From NCBI RefSeq assembly GCF_000517385.1, contig NZ_BAUW01000007.1, forward strand, positions 20,783 to 84,782: a stretch of 64,000 nt of DNA. The letters run 5' to 3'. This document shows, piece after piece, positions 63,847 to 64,000 of this stretch (position 1 is its first letter; every line of letters begins with the position of its first letter). The notes beneath the pieces are model-generated. The model searched no databases and was not told where the DNA came from. It saw only the letters and a program-made list of their open reading frames with translations. Origin of the DNA: Mesobacillus boroniphilus JCM 21738. Lineage in GTDB: Bacteria; Bacillota; Bacilli; Bacillales; Cytobacillaceae. The position numbers and the translations under genes are program-made.

Positions 63847-64000
63847 CTGTTTTGTCCGAACCTGGGGGTACTTCGGACAAAGTCTGTTCTATCCACGGCT
63901 GTTTTGTCTGAACCTGGAGCTACTTCGGACAAAGTCTTTTCTTCCACAGCCTGTTTTGTCTGAACCTAGTACTACTTCGGACAAAGTCTGATCTATCAAC
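63847..64000. repeat. Tandem 52-bp hairpin repeat, array 3 (three copies, reaching the window edge)
   Basis: Copies begin at 63847, 63899 and 63951, again an exact period of 52. Each starts CTGTTTTGTC(C/T)GAACCT and contains TTTGTCCGAA / TTCGGACAAA arms around an 11-base loop, followed by GTCT(G/T)..CTAT or CTTCC and CACGG/CACAG. The loop is the most variable part. The array continues to the window end and may extend beyond it. Confidence 0.92.

Noticed and set aside
63773..63991. A gene starting at 63773 on the plus strand
   Set aside because: A ribosome site and ATG are present, but after about 20 codons the frame runs into the hairpin repeat units and shows no family pattern.

Overview
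The window looks like chromosome of a low-to-moderate GC, spore-forming Bacillaceae bacterium. It carries the Bacillus-style trp operon behind T-box leaders, spo0M, the yozD-yodN-yozE-yokU-kamA neighbourhood of B. subtilis, fruRKA behind a CcpA cre site, and AGGAGG-type ribosome binding sites throughout. No phage, transposase, rRNA or CRISPR array is visible. About 20 genes are broken by one-base slips, mostly base losses in short homopolymers, including housekeeping genes such as trpB, trpD, trpE, deoD and fruA. I read these as consensus sequencing errors and annotate the genes as whole loci, giving each slip position.

Layout. 1-1.5 kb: a partial winged-helix-like gene and a methyltransferase. 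1.5-8.6 kb: trpEGDCFBA on the minus strand behind two tandem tryptophan T-boxes. 8.6-13.1 kb: MOSC protein, MFS transporter, alpha/beta hydrolase, a compact type I toxin-antitoxin candidate, a DUF2935 protein and a duplicated GC-rich repeat. 13.1-16.8 kb: fruRKA. 16.8-19.4 kb: two divergent LysE-type exporters around tRNA-Leu and a YdjO-like protein, then a 52-bp hairpin repeat array. 19.6-30.2 kb: small conserved proteins, a phosphodiesterase, a shortened sulfite-oxidase-like gene, ku and ligD (end joining), dapF, a copper-storage protein, a 5'-truncated subtilase and an amidohydrolase. 30.3 kb: a tRNA-like element with a shortened anticodon arm, then a GNAT gene.

31-44 kb: an SDR with an altered active site, an Hsp20-like protein, a CAP protein, a four-gene locus (beta-propeller lipoprotein, response regulator, histidine kinase, FixH-like lipoprotein), a CstR-type repressor with three rhodanese-like proteins and two matching operators, a COG0523 GTPase and the CtpA protease. 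44-47 kb: copA-copZ.

47-64 kb: the yodJ-deoD to yodT block. KamA, AblB, YodT, YodS/R and YodQ would take lysine through beta-lysine and N-acetyl-beta-lysine to 4-aminobutyrate. Here the cluster also holds a GabT-like transaminase and an aldehyde dehydrogenase, which would carry 4-aminobutyrate on to succinate. A sigma-54 activator (KamR-like) lies beside kamA, and kamA has a textbook -24/-12 promoter.

The most unusual signals are three unrelated-looking tandem hairpin repeats sharing an exact 52-bp period, the tRNA-like element, the toxin/antisense-RNA pair, and the lysine-to-succinate extension of the kam cluster.
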